Source: Vanessa cardui
Lineage: Eukaryota > Arthropoda > Insecta > Lepidoptera > Nymphalidae
DNA length: 64,000 nucleotides
Direction: 5' to 3'
Assembly: GCF_905220365.1 (NCBI RefSeq)
Contig: NC_061154.1
Location: 15,934,001 to 15,998,000 of the forward strand
Shown in pieces: positions 56,201 through 60,952 of this stretch. The notes beneath the pieces were generated by a model. The model saw nothing but the letters and a program-made list of their open reading frames with translations, ran no database searches and was not told the origin of the DNA. The number at the start of each line of letters is the position of its first letter. The first letter of the stretch is position 1. The position numbers and the translations under genes are program-made.

Positions 56201-58603
56201 ACCCTCCGTTTACGTAAGTATATAATTCGTGTATAATCTGAAACGAATGCAAAACCAATATACGAAATGTAGAAACAATATATTAAATTTCAATATTCCA
56301 GAATATTCGCTGAATATACTCACGAGTAAAAAAAGAATATATCGCTTTAAAATACACAAGTGTCGGTATGCGACCGGCGCCTGCACAACGATAGAATGAC
56401 GACGCAGAAAACGCAGTGTTGCCGTTCCACGAAATTGACAGATAATAAAGACAACGACGGTTACGGTTCAAAAATCGAAGTTTTGTTATAAAACCGATAA
56501 ATGTTTATAAAAATAAATACTATAATTTTAATAGAAATAAATTATTGAAAAATTAAAATTTTTAGGGTTACAAAGTATAAACCCTTGGATACAATGTGTT
56601 CATTGTGCTGTTTTTGCAAGACTATAGATACAAATAAACATAAAAAGTATACGGGACAAATCCTAGCAGGACCTTTGGCTGTATTCATTTTATGGTCATT
56701 ATTGTATTTTGACAAGATTGACCAGTGAATAAAAGTCAATTATTTTCAGGTTGTTATTTGTTTGATTTTTATGGTATACGTTGGCGGACGAGCATATGGG
56801 CCACCTGATGGTAAGTGGTCACCATCACCCATAGACAATGACGCTGTTATCAATATTAACTATTCCTTACATCGTCAATGTGCCATCAACCTTGGGAGCT
56901 AAGATGTTATGTCCCTTGTGCCTGTAGTTACACTGGCTCACTCTTCAGACCGGAACACGACAATACTGAGAACTGTTATTTGGCGGTAGAATAACTGATG
57001 AGTGGGTGGTACCTACCCAGACGGGCTTGCACAAAGCCCTACCACCAAGTTGTTTGATTTTTAAATAATTAATTTATTTTTTGTCTTTATTATCTGTGCC
57101 TTTAAAAAAATATCTCACACTGCACATAACGACGTATGTAAGGTCGATGCCTTTGTCCATACGCTCGTGTGTTCGCAGGCGAGCCAATTTGGGACCAACT
57201 TCATAGTGCGCTTTCAGAAGCTGATGTCGAAATGCAGAGGTTGATCGACTCGCAGATCGAGTCGCACAAGATTGGCTCAACGATAGCGGAGGAAGCGCTC
57301 AGGAGATCTTCCTCTGACTATTCGCCTGAACTCCCCGCGGATATATTACAAGATACGGTTTTTACACCACAGGTAAGAGACAAATCGATGTGTATATTAT
57401 TGTATAGTACGACACAACTTAGATGTAGCATCGGCAAAATTTGTTAAACCGATCATATCCGAATTAAGTAAGCTATCTCAAATTATCAATGTTTATTTCT
57501 TACGTGAATATGATCTTTACACAAACGTAATAACTTGTAATCGTATGACCTAATATATTCGTCGATTTGACACGTCGCCATGGTTGAACTGACGCGAGAA
57601 TCTATAGCGACGAATAGCGTCGAATGGCGCAGTAGAGAGCTGTTTCTATTGATTGTATAAATCGACAGTAATCGGTTTCATTACATTTTCCGATGCTACA
57701 TCTAAGTTATGTCCTAAAATAGTTATAAACTCTTGGGCTAGTTGGGACAGATAAGAAATAATTCTCTTCTAGAACACCTTGAGAACAGGTAAAGTACATA
57801 AAATCCAATATAGTGAATAGTCTTACAGATGGAAACATTTAACGTTATCTCCACGACAACCGAAGCTGACTATCAGCAGATGTTCCTCTGATAGCGTTTA
57901 GTCCGCATAATTATATTATCGAACGTCAGGTAATATTGAATATCGAATTACAGATCAACATTCGTGTAATGTTAAATGCTTGTCACATTCATTTCTTCTT
58001 TATAAATATATATCATCGTCACATCGAATAAATCTTCAGGAGTTTATAATAACTTATTTGACAAGATTCAGGACACGACATTTTCTAACAAGGTCAATAT
58101 GACGAGACAGTATTGACTACCAGTGTCTAACAGTCTGGTCAAAGCCTGTGAACTGTCTTATTGGTCGAAGGAAACCGATGACGCGATATTCGACCAATGA
58201 GCGTTCAGTATTAAAACTGACTTTTCCCATAGCTTCGAATGATAAGCGGGTATATATACTTTAAGGGTGTTTATTTAAAATAATAGATATAAAACTATAT
58301 TCACTATCCAAATATTTCTAGGGTTCGCTAGGTGATAATTTTCTGGGCGTGGACATGTCAACCTACAACAACCAAGTAAGAAACAACGTCCCCCTTAGCT
58401 CCGTCGGTGCTGAAGGATCACCCATACCTGAGGTGAATGGACTATCCTCCACCAGTCCCCCATCAACATCCCCACCACTCCCGACTCTGGGTCTTGATGG
58501 TAATGGAGAAGCAGCTATGGCAGTCATAATGAGTTTACTAGAAGCCGATGCTGGGCTTGGTGGACCGGTCAACTTCTCCGGTCTACCTTGGCCGTTACCT
58601 TAA
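23183..58603 (+). CDS. cyc: cycle (BMAL1 orthologue), bHLH-PAS clock transcription factor, whole spliced gene
   Basis: CYC partners CLOCK in the nucleus to bind E-boxes and drive per/tim/cry2-type clock targets. Eleven exons join in frame: 23183-23250, 28433-28537, 36617-36688, 37351-37687, 38919-39036, 40789-41022, 43004-43223, 43930-44133, 44700-44812, 57179-57372 and 58322-58603. They total 1947 nt, or 648 residues plus stop, close to vertebrate BMAL1 (about 626). Order by residue: RKRK basic boxes (about 17 and 51), bHLH (about 82-140), PAS-A (about 155-310), PAS-B (about 335-455), C-terminal TAD (about 556-648). Diagnostic strings are QNHSEIEKRRRDKMN, RKLDKLTVLRMAVQHLR, GQSLFDILHPKDVAKVKEQL, RSFFCRIKC, LEADAGLGGP and GLPWPLP. 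The start is the first ATG of exon A. The frame is open upstream of it to the acceptor at 23095, so the true start may lie in an earlier exon. Family identity is near certain; the N-terminus is inferred. Confidence 0.95.
26290..26582 (+). mobile_element. family M retroposon, full length
   Basis: It runs from CTTGGTGGTAGGGCTTTGTG to TATACCATAAAAAAAAAAAA. All landmark blocks are present with few changes. The flanks share an imperfect ATTAGTTTT/ATTAGTATT. Confidence 0.85.
26590..26650 (+). mobile_element. family S2 SINE 3'-end fragment
   Basis: GGAGAGGAGGCCTTAGCCCA and a CAGTGGAATATTACAGGCCG block match the S2 3' end. It adjoins the family M copy. Confidence 0.6.
27480..27665 (+). mobile_element. 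family M retroposon, old fragment
   Basis: GGGTGGGTAAGCCAGTGTAA and CTACAGACACA, then the CTCCCATCAAGTCAGCTCC region, follow family M order with many substitutions. Confidence 0.5.
27864..27990 (-). mobile_element. family M retroposon, old fragment
   Basis: CTGTAAGAAATATTAATCAT and ATGTTATGTCCCTTGGACCT are reversed family M landmarks. No end is preserved. Confidence 0.45.
28433..28537 (+). CDS. cyc: cyc exon B, cassette or alternative first coding exon
   Basis: This 105-nt exon lies between acceptor aacgtattttag and donor TA|gtaagt. It enters and leaves in phase 2, so it can be included or skipped without a frame change. It encodes SETYEMPSCDIPISAPTAPV and a second basic box, ATRKRKVSV, placed exactly as in exon A just before the donor. 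Its ATG at 28449 (context gagATGc) could also serve as the start of an alternative transcript. Splice signals and frame are clear; the use of the exon is inferred. Confidence 0.75.
28885..29166 (-). mobile_element. family M retroposon, near full length
   Basis: In reverse orientation it runs from GACGGACGAGCATATGAGCC to AGCCCTACCACCAAG, with all internal blocks intact. Confidence 0.85.
29632..29790 (-). mobile_element. LINE 3'-tail fragment
   Basis: CTTTATTGTACACCACACAA and GCGATCTCTTCCAGGCAA match the 6.5-kb fragment. Confidence 0.5.
30600..30830 (-). mobile_element. family M retroposon, degraded
   Basis: CTACCTGATGGTAAGTGTC and GGTGATAGAATATCTAATGA, then GCCTCGCAC, follow reversed family M order. 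Confidence 0.55.
31000..31185 (-). repeat. family D dispersed repeat, partial
   Basis: TATCTGTCGCTCTTTCACAA, ATGACAACCAACACCCAT and a terminal CGACTACTAGTA match the copies at 14.1 and 40.3 kb. Confidence 0.6.
31593..31893 (+). mobile_element. tRNA-derived SINE (family S2), full length
   Basis: The head GATGGCCTAGTGGTTAGAAC and B-box GGGTTCAAACCCC are clear. The body ends GGGAATTTACAGGCTGTTG. The 60-codon frame across it is not a gene. Confidence 0.85.
33500..33660 (+). mobile_element. family M retroposon, old fragment
   Basis: GAAGGGCGATTGAGTCGGTG, then GGTTGGCGGCGCATTGACGA, with the 3' part deleted. Confidence 0.5.
34272..34375 (+). mobile_element. tRNA-derived SINE head (family S1), partial
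   Basis: It has the A-box region CCGTGGTCGAGTAGG and the B-box GGGTCCGATTCCCGG but lacks the S1 3' body. It is too decayed and too short to be a functional tRNA gene. Confidence 0.65.
35205..35370 (-). mobile_element. family M retroposon, old fragment
   Basis: GGCCACCTGGTGGTAAGTGG is a reversed family M end; GTCGTTTGGCGGTAGCATAG follows. Confidence 0.5.
36310..36575 (+). mobile_element. family M retroposon, degraded
   Basis: TACTTTCCCGCCAAACAGCA, then TGAGCCAGTGTAACTAAAGA and CTTACCATCAGGTGGCCCG. It ends about 40 nt before exon C. Confidence 0.65.
36617..36688 (+). CDS. cyc: cyc exon C, acidic linker before bHLH
   Basis: This 72-nt exon follows tttatttacag and ends AA|gtaagt, again with phase 2 on both sides. 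It encodes ATSSTYDDDGTDETRSNR and a LPDKK junction running into exon D. It corresponds to the acidic linker between the RKRK box and the bHLH in BMAL1. Because it is symmetric it could also be skipped. Confidence 0.85.
37112..37340 (+). mobile_element. tRNA-derived SINE (family S1) abutting the bHLH exon
   Basis: The head GACCTCCGTGGTCGAGTGG, B-box GGTTCGATTCC and tail GATGTTGTCTCATGTATTTA align over the full length with the 5113-5342 copy. Its 3' end lies about 10 nt before the exon D acceptor, so the likely branch point falls inside the SINE tail. Confidence 0.8.
37351..37687 (+). CDS. cyc: cyc exon D, bHLH domain and start of PAS-A
   Basis: The acceptor is catcttgcag and the donor CAG|gtgaga, leaving phase 0. 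The basic region reads NHSEIEKRRRDKMN, with the H, E and R residues expected for E-box contact. Helix 1, loop and helix 2 follow (ELSSMVPMC, then RKLDKLTVLRMAVQHLRSV). The exon then enters PAS-A with ERELNALVLHAARDCFLMVV, GCDRGRLLYVSASVTRLLHY. No key bHLH residue is missing. A tRNA-like SINE ends only about 10 nt before the exon. Confidence 0.97.
37688..38918 (+). other. cyc intron 4
   Basis: No repeat of the families above and no gene was seen. A CACGTG E-box lies at 38105-38110. Confidence 0.7.
38919..39036 (+). CDS. cyc: cyc exon E, PAS-A middle
   Basis: The acceptor is tttttgttgcag and the donor follows GCCAAGA|gtacgt. It encodes SELLGQSLFDILHPKDVAKV and KEQLSSSDLSPRERLIDAK, which match BMAL1 PAS-A almost residue for residue. 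Phase 0 in and phase 1 out fit both neighbours. Confidence 0.96.
39199..39424 (+). mobile_element. family M retroposon, 5'-truncated
   Basis: It starts within the family at CCAAATAACAGTACTCAAT and continues to ACCATAAAA. It lies in cyc intron 5. Confidence 0.75.
39905..40005 (-). mobile_element. family S2 SINE 3' part
   Basis: CCTGTCAATTCCCACAGCTG and GGTTTGGAACATATTCCACC are the reversed S2 3' half. It lies next to an AAC trinucleotide run at 39889-39905. Confidence 0.65.
40288..40775 (+). repeat. family D dispersed repeat split by a retroposon
   Basis: The left part (40288-40443) runs from ACTAGTGGTCGGTCGCAG to a GACAAACAGACAG run. The right part resumes with ACTTTCACATTTATAATATT after the inserted family M copy. 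Rejoined in order these match the ends of the 31.0-kb copy. The right part runs to within about 14 nt of cyc exon F. Confidence 0.7.
40454..40737 (+). mobile_element. family M retroposon with 10-bp target duplication
   Basis: AGACAGAGTT at 40444-40453 is repeated at 40738-40747. Between them lies a complete family M copy ending in an A-run. The insertion interrupts an older family D repeat, giving the relative age order. Confidence 0.85.
40789..41022 (+). CDS. cyc: cyc exon F, PAS-A end and linker
   Basis: The acceptor is tttttgtttag and the donor ACAG|gtattt. With the carried base it reads TMLPVKADVVAGASRLCPGA then RRSFFCRIKCRMS, a hallmark BMAL1/CYC block. A Ser/Thr/Pro-rich and Lys-rich linker follows, then KYCVVQCTG. 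The preceding 330 bp consist of a dispersed repeat interrupted by a retroposon, so the branch-point region appears to be transposon-derived. Confidence 0.96.
41480..41555 (+). repeat. retroposon tail fragment
   Basis: AAAATCGGTCCAGTCATTCC and GCCGGAACAAACAGACAGAT form a LINE-tail-like block. It recurs at 43318-43400. Confidence 0.5.
41556..42905 (-). pseudogene. 5'-truncated LINE with 338-codon reverse-transcriptase frame (family L)
   Basis: On the - strand the frame from 42789 to 41773 carries GVPQGSILGPLLFLIYINDL and the catalytic LFADD box, then the CR1/Jockey-type tail (LWGNAAEIEVVFILQKRAIR). Homology continues upstream to about 42905 (AFDCVRHDILLEKL) but is broken there by stop codons, and the endonuclease domain is absent. 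The 3' end is a tandem ATTTG tail at 41556-41585. The element is antisense in cyc intron 6 and is presumably non-autonomous. The exact LINE clade is not resolved. Confidence 0.85.
43004..43223 (+). CDS. cyc: cyc exon G, PAS-B start
   Basis: The acceptor is aatgttcctcag and the donor CAAAG|gtaaca. It encodes YLKSWAPAEMSEAGS, an acidic stretch, then ACNLSCLVAVGRALSDL and YVQYISRHATDGKFLFVDQR. The latter is the first beta strand and core of PAS-B as in BMAL1. The exon is GC-rich. Phases 1 in and 2 out agree with exons F and H. Confidence 0.96.
43318..43410 (+). repeat. retroposon tail fragment
   Basis: AAATCGGTCCAGTCGTTGCA, then an AGACAGCCAGACAGACAAAA run; same family as 41480-41555. Confidence 0.5.
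43430..43551 (+). mobile_element. 5'-truncated S2 SINE fragment with 11-bp direct repeats
   Basis: ATGCATTGAGT at 43430-43440 and 43541-43551 flanks about 100 bp containing the S2 3' end (AGCCTTAGCCCAGCAGTGGG). The repeats fit a target duplication of a truncated retroposon. It lies in cyc intron 7. Confidence 0.6.
43930..44133 (+). CDS. cyc: cyc exon H, PAS-B core
   Basis: The acceptor is ttattttcag and the donor TTCAG|gtgaat. It encodes VTLALGFLPQELLGTSLYEY, then ISAAELGAVARTHKSALLRR and YCFRRKDGTYARIQTHFKPF. This is the PAS-B core through the last beta strands and matches the LPQELLGTS block of BMAL1. Phase 2 is kept on both sides. Confidence 0.96.
44363..44625 (+). mobile_element. tRNA-derived SINE (family S1)
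   Basis: CGACCTCCGTGGTCTAGTAA head, GGGTTGGATTCCCG B-box (one change) and the GATCAGAGTGATGTATGTGA tail ending in a T-run. It is more diverged than the 37.1-kb copy. It ends 75 nt before exon I. Confidence 0.75.
44700..44812 (+). CDS. cyc: cyc exon I, PAS-B end
   Basis: The acceptor is cgtttacag and the donor CACA|gtacgt. It encodes NPWTKDVECLVANNTLVTDE, the conserved end of PAS-B, then an acidic tail QDQPLLEDCSFFDIYKH. The next exon is 12.4 kb away, because the following intron has been expanded by an LTR retrotransposon. Confidence 0.95.
44940..45237 (+). mobile_element. tRNA-derived SINE (family S2), full length
   Basis: GATGGCCCAGTGGTTAGAAC head and GAGTTCAAACCCAGG B-box. The body runs to GGGAAATTTACAGGCTGTTA. 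It lies in cyc intron 9, 200 bp before the LTR element. Confidence 0.85.
45435..46869 (-). repeat. 3' LTR (1435 bp)
   Basis: On the + strand it starts TGTCGCGGGGAC and ends TTAGGGTTACA. It contains a CAG-rich stretch near 45711-45735. A 62-codon frame inside (46580-46768) recurs identically in the other LTR and is not considered a gene. Confidence 0.92.
46870..46887 (-). promoter_or_regulatory. polypurine tract
   Basis: On the - strand AACAGGGGAAGGGGGTAC lies directly before the 3' LTR. This is the expected position and composition of the plus-strand primer of reverse transcription. Confidence 0.85.
47408..47808 (-). repeat. four ~100-bp tandem repeats between pol and the polypurine tract
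   Basis: CGAAACCTAAAGACAATTCA recurs at 47509, 47609 and 47709, with a diverged first unit at 47408. Each unit also holds a GTCAGGGCAGATGTTACACA and a CGGCCCGGACTAT block. Periods are 101, 100 and 100 bp. The array is non-coding. Confidence 0.9.
47842..51041 (-). CDS. pol: pol polyprotein: protease, reverse transcriptase, RNase H, integrase
   Basis: The 1033-codon core frame (50943 to 47842) has no ATG at its start. It stays open upstream, in the -1 frame relative to gag, to the slippery site at 51039-51045, so it is read as a Gag-Pol fusion. Seen in order: retropepsin LLDSGSEISIIG (about residue 32 of the core frame), reverse transcriptase with catalytic YLDDIIV (about 345), RNase H with HADASEFGIGG, an integrase HHCC zinc region (AAHPGIEKTY to CSICKAYK), and the DDE core (SMDLVGPLP, IADNGSQF, NTVERYNR). 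No internal stop is seen, so it is probably functional or recently so. Confidence 0.93.
51033..52313 (-). CDS. gag: gag polyprotein with zinc knuckles
   Basis: This is a 426-codon frame starting at ATG 52311-52313, downstream of the primer site. The long N-terminal part is the capsid-like region of the retrotransposon. Near the C-terminus one canonical CCHC knuckle is present (CVRCRTEGHALSNC). A second (CFRCGEKGKTIKTC) has Lys where His is expected, and a CPKC follows. It ends NNLKNL, whose codons form the slippery A-AAA-AAC. It packages and protects the element RNA. Confidence 0.88.
   Translation of the reverse strand: MEDRPINFNLLHKDELVYEIEIRGGTPADTVDELRSQIRKLSKVVLTDEIIDYNGDVSSELQIISLKLKELFSLTTSKSPLQLKTLNRINALGNHIYHWLGRLTPVDEKDELAKIECSSMLNNITRKFNKLYTIFKSSQEVENKYFPSEEDHAKYFDSENVVGHTENMITPQVNLSCSRSVNVNSLNLKFNGKSCVVAFIQRVEELCKARGITFDQLFNSAVDLFEDSGLSWFRGICGTVNSWSELKDLLLEDFLPPDFDRKVLDEIRSRTQGIDEGIVVYLSIMQNYFSRLRKPLTEVEKLEIVKNNIRPFYTGQLYFTEINSWADLKKYCRHLEHAKNCADAFVEPPRMSDKMVAPDLAYKGCSKSKSCAATPVAKQFCVRCRTEGHALSNCKSPPKVVCFRCGEKGKTIKTCPKCNSNNLKNL
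51039..51045 (-). promoter_or_regulatory. -1 ribosomal frameshift slippery heptamer A-AAA-AAC
   Basis: In the gag frame the codons are TTA AAA AAC TTG TAA. A -1 slip on A-AAA-AAC enters the pol frame, which is open from here into the protease. The heptamer is one of the most efficient known -1 sites. I did not fold the downstream sequence to look for the usual stem or pseudoknot. Confidence 0.8.
52708..52719 (-). promoter_or_regulatory. primer-binding site, tRNA-Lys type
   Basis: On the - strand TGGCGCCCAACG follows the 5' LTR after a 3-nt spacer (ATT). It is complementary to the 3' end expected of insect tRNA-Lys(CUU), as in Drosophila gypsy. The tRNA assignment is from memory. Confidence 0.8.
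53764..56172 (+). mobile_element. nested 5'-truncated LINE
   Basis: A 2409-bp insert within the LTR is flanked by ATAATA (53758-53763 and 56173-56178); the duplication is short and AT-rich, hence tentative. It opens with two 18-bp tandem units (ACATCTAGGTTT core) and ends in an ATAA tandem tail typical of LINEs. It runs in the same direction as cyc, opposite to the host LTR element. Confidence 0.88.
53769..55928 (+). CDS. LINE ORF2 remnant: reverse transcriptase and C-terminal region
   Basis: The open frame spans about 720 element codons; the 745-codon frame begins in LTR sequence at 53691. Reverse-transcriptase motifs are intact: GEDGIPSLFA, NYRPISILPVFAKVFEKLI, TDFSKAFDKVQHQILLHKL, SGVPQGSILGPVLFNLFIND and the catalytic YADD. 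The tail has LRFDRHIDNVCKKALRTLGF and SILEYCSVVWNP, as in CR1/Jockey-like LINEs. The apurinic endonuclease domain is missing by 5' truncation. The long intact frame means the insertion is recent. It differs clearly from the family L element at 41.6 kb. Confidence 0.88.
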   Translation, partial: SRFNNTSRFCFSKADFNSIILELKSISWDLLFVDCTTADEMLSIFYCQLRKLIAKFVPLSKPRNHKYPVWFSKNLINLLREKYKVRLKLIKFNENPLDVLSFELLKKRCEHIQKISYLVYISKLEDTFKSNPKLVWTFFKRKKQKKSSYPSEMTLDTKTVTHGNDICDLFANHFCSVYNKITSNHNEPDKQCTAPTSFLSNITFTKRDTLNVLKRMDPNKGAGEDGIPSLFAVKCATAISLPLTLIFNASLATGSFPSLWKNSLIIPIFKSGRVELIKNYRPISILPVFAKVFEKLICNVISWHCKQLISPHQHGFIKARSTCTNLVAFVEKLSAALDSRQTVDVIYTDFSKAFDKVQHQILLHKLATYGFTDQLLKWFKSYLYNRTSVVVVNGYNSAPFTSTSGVPQGSILGPVLFNLFINDLCSSFEYSDYYLYADDLKVSRCIRNDNDVLLLQSDLNRLASWCTNNGMVLNTDKCNFIRFTRSRIKSQGSYHLNNIPLCEVKHMRDLGVVLDSKLRFDRHIDNVCKKALRTLGFLLRNCKEFKKPETKICLYNALVRSILEYCSVVWNPHYNIYKKRLESIQKRFLWHISYHCRVDKSIRSYEDQLKHFKMHSLSDRRHMLDNLFLYKLVRGVFDSEWLLTQIDFAIPSRLPRSKNVSLFHEKLCKTNLGQNAPLNRIIRSHKTLCSSNDIDIFSDSLYKFKKTIKLKFLHSSING
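56772..57049 (-). mobile_element. family M retroposon with 14-bp target duplication
   Basis: TTGTTTGATTTTTA at 56758-56771 and 57050-57063 flanks a complete reversed family M copy ending ACCACCAAG. It lies 130 nt before exon J. Confidence 0.85.
57179..57372 (+). CDS. cyc: cyc exon J, post-PAS helical region
   Basis: The acceptor is gtgtgttcgcag and the donor CCACAG|gtaaga. It encodes EPIWDQLHSALSEADVEMQR, a heptad-like polar stretch, then IGSTIAEEALRRSSSDYSPE. The IAEE block matches the IGRMIAEE region of BMAL1, which lies before its Ser-rich segment. The exon enters in phase 1 and leaves in phase 0. Confidence 0.92.
57373..58321 (+). other. cyc intron 10
   Basis: It holds the MITE and an ATTGGTCGAA/TTCGACCAAT inverted pair (58160-58198). 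No other feature was seen. Confidence 0.8.
57410..57714. mobile_element. MITE with ~45-bp terminal inverted repeats and TA target
   Basis: ACTTAGATGTAGCATCGG near the left end is matched by its exact reverse complement near the right end (57689-57706). Similarity extends inward through AAACCGAT. TA dinucleotides flank both ends (57408-57409 and 57715-57716), as for Tc1/mariner-type elements. The 305-bp interior is non-coding. It sits 38 bp after exon J in intron 10. Confidence 0.75.
58322..58603 (+). CDS. cyc: cyc exon K, C-terminal transactivation domain and stop
   Basis: The acceptor is atatttctag and the stop is TAA at 58601-58603. A Ser/Pro-rich segment leads into EAAMAVIMSLLEADAGLGG and ends GPVNFSGLPWPLP. 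This is the BMAL1 C-terminal activation domain bound by CRY and CBP in vertebrates. It is retained in most insects and lost in Drosophila. Its presence predicts a clock in which CYC supplies the activation function and a mammalian-type CRY is the repressor; that last step is inference from the family. Confidence 0.97.
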   Translation, partial: GSLGDNFLGVDMSTYNNQVRNNVPLSSVGAEGSPIPEVNGLSSTSPPSTSPPLPTLGLDGNGEAAMAVIMSLLEADAGLGGPVNFSGLPWPLP

Positions 58604-59535
58604 AAAAACACTCTTTCAAGAGTAATTTCCTAAGTCAATTTTTCGCTGATCTTCCTATTCAGACAGCAATATTGTTTTAAATTTAATAATTACTTTAAAC
58701 TTTATAATATTTTACCTATTGCTAATGTAAAACAGGCCTTAACCAATTAAATATCATTGCTCTTTTCCCTAACAGTCAAAACTTACGCCTCGTTTCTGAA
58801 ACGCCGATTAGTCAGATTAATAAATTTGGCTTTAATCGGAATGGTCATTGGTCGAAGTTAATTGAGAACTCTATAAACGACCAATGAGATTGCAGTGTTT
58901 ATTCAGATTGCTTCATTTAATTTCAGACACTGGCAGTTAGTCTGTAATGTAATATTAAGTGGACCAAGTTGTTTATTTGTTAAGGTCGTTTTACATTTAT
59001 TTTGCACATCGCATACCCGATCCTTTTTTTAATTTTATACGACATTTTCACTTATTTTATCTTTATTATATTAAAATTCCCTTGTGTCAATGGAAATATG
59101 CAGAAAAGGTTTTGTAAATGTTTCTTAAATTAAATAATCTGTGAAGGTCATGCGATGTGCTGTTATTTTTAATAATATGATGTATGTATATACATATTAA
59201 GTTAACCTTTTTGAATATCCATAATTAATAATTTAAAAAAATTGACTTCTGTCAATAGATTATTATATTTAACTATTCTATATACAATGTATTTCTATAC
59301 AGATATATTTTTTCTCTCTTCTAAGACTTATCAAGCTTTACGAGTAAGTAAAAAGTCCAAATTTAAAATTTAAAATAAAATTCTTCATATACTATTTATG
59401 ATCATTTTTGAATTGTGTAATGTACATCACTAAATTTTTACTCTTTTTATTTTATTCTGATGTAACAAGATGAGCTTAAAATCTTATAAACTAACAAAAT
59501 AATTTAAAAAATATAATATTTATAAATAAAAAAAA
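58604..59535 (+). other. probable cyc 3'UTR with candidate poly(A) signals
   Basis: AT-rich sequence follows the stop codon. AATAAA occurs at 58819, 59374 and 59525, the last running into an A-tract. Which signal is used cannot be decided from sequence. The stretch also holds a CGACCAATGA/TCATTGGTCG inverted pair (58845-58887). Confidence 0.5.
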
Positions 59536-60880
59536 AAACAAACAAACTATGTTGTTTAATATAGTGGCTCATGGAAAAATGTCATTGATTTTAATTTTAA
59601 TCTTTAGTTATGGCATCCATACCTATATTACTTTCTTATAAACAATCATTATCTGCAATTAAAACGTCCATTGTATTAAAATAAATTAGTATATTTTAAC
59701 TTTCTGTGATTTAGAACCGGCACTAAGACTCGATAAATCTGAATTTAATATTTCTATTTTATATTACATTATTTCATAACAAAAAAAATTTTATACCGTG
59801 TTTTATTAATTATTTTAATCACTATATTAGGAAAAATACTTGGATCAAGATATTTACTTAATTGATTCACAGTGTATCTTTACTTACATATTTTGTTTGA
59901 CAATTTGTAACTAAAGCTTTAATAATTATATATGATACGAGTAAATTACATTGAAATTCAAAAACACTTCTTATAATATGGTACTATTCTAATATATTTA
60001 TGAAATATAATTATGGTTTTATATTTTTTATTGATTTATATAAAAATATAATACTGGTTGGTATCTTTTGTATTTGATCTAATGAAATTTTATTATAATT
60101 ATTATGGTAGTTTATTTTTAATTGGTAGAAGATATCAATTTTCTTTTATATTTAAAAAAAACACTAATCTATGCACTAAAGATATCATTCATAAAATATA
60201 TGTAGCAAAACCGTAAAATAATCAAATTTCACTATCTGTAGTATGCATTAGCCCTTACGAAAAAACATTTTTATTTTAATAGGACTTGAACTTTGACCAT
60301 TACGTGTAAATCGTACTAATTGTAATCATTATTCGATTTACACTAAAAAAAAATGTTTATTCAAATTATTTTTACATTCTAAGACGTGGAGACGATATAT
60401 TATTTTGTAGATTCGGAATGAAATTATAACACGTAGCTATCCCAATTAATGTTGTGTATTTAATGTTCATAAATGTTAGTAGGAGTAAGTGTCGCACTAA
60501 TTGTTAGCAATTTTATGTAATCTGTTCGTTTTCTGTGTTACTTAAATGATATCTGACATTGACGTATAAGTTCGTAACAATTTAAAAAACATAACCTAAT
60601 TTTTTTTTAACCTTAACAAACTTATTAGTTAAAATTAATTAAAGTAGTATTGAAAAAGGTTTGTATTTTAAAATGTATATCTCGGACATATTGTTGACTA
60701 AAACGTATAAGTATGTTATATTTCGTTAAGAAAATTTACATATATATATAAATAACAAATAAAATCAATTTATGTTGTGACTAGAAATAAAAAGTTTTCT
60801 GTTTGCCATAACTTTTGTAACTAATTAGCTTATCTTATTTTAATTCTATATACCTCAGATTATAAAACAAAACATGGAGC
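59536..60880. other. very AT-rich downstream DNA
   Basis: Possibly distal cyc 3'UTR; several AATAAA words, no coding signal, no repeat recognised. Confidence 0.45.
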
Positions 60881-60952
60881 GCGTGAAGAGAAAAAGCGCT
60901 TTTAGCGCTGTAATATTACGCGTATGCGTGTCGGACATTGCTACTCGAACCA

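Larger units (their letters stand above)
45435..56572 (-). mobile_element. Ty3/gypsy-type LTR retrotransposon, complete, with nested LINE
   Basis: The element is bounded by TG...CA LTRs and a 4-bp target duplication, AAGT (45431-45434 and 56573-56576). Order on the - strand is 5' LTR, tRNA-Lys-type primer site, gag, -1 shifted pol (protease, reverse transcriptase, RNase H, integrase), tandem repeats, polypurine tract, 3' LTR. The integrase-last order defines Ty3/gypsy type. No envelope gene is seen. The LTRs have equal length once the nested LINE is removed and differ by eye at only one site noticed (45695 versus 52983), so the insertion is young. It is antisense to cyc. Confidence 0.93.
52723..56572 (-). 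repeat. 5' LTR, interrupted by a nested LINE
   Basis: The LTR sequence occupies 52723-53763 and 56173-56572 and aligns with the 3' LTR. The break lies in the TAAATATATATAATA region. Interruption of the promoter-bearing LTR may silence this copy. Confidence 0.92.
44813..57178 (+). other. cyc intron 9, expanded by transposons
   Basis: This 12.4-kb intron consists mostly of the LTR retrotransposon, plus an S2 SINE and a family M copy. Without these three it would be about 0.65 kb, similar to the smaller cyc introns. Confidence 0.85.
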
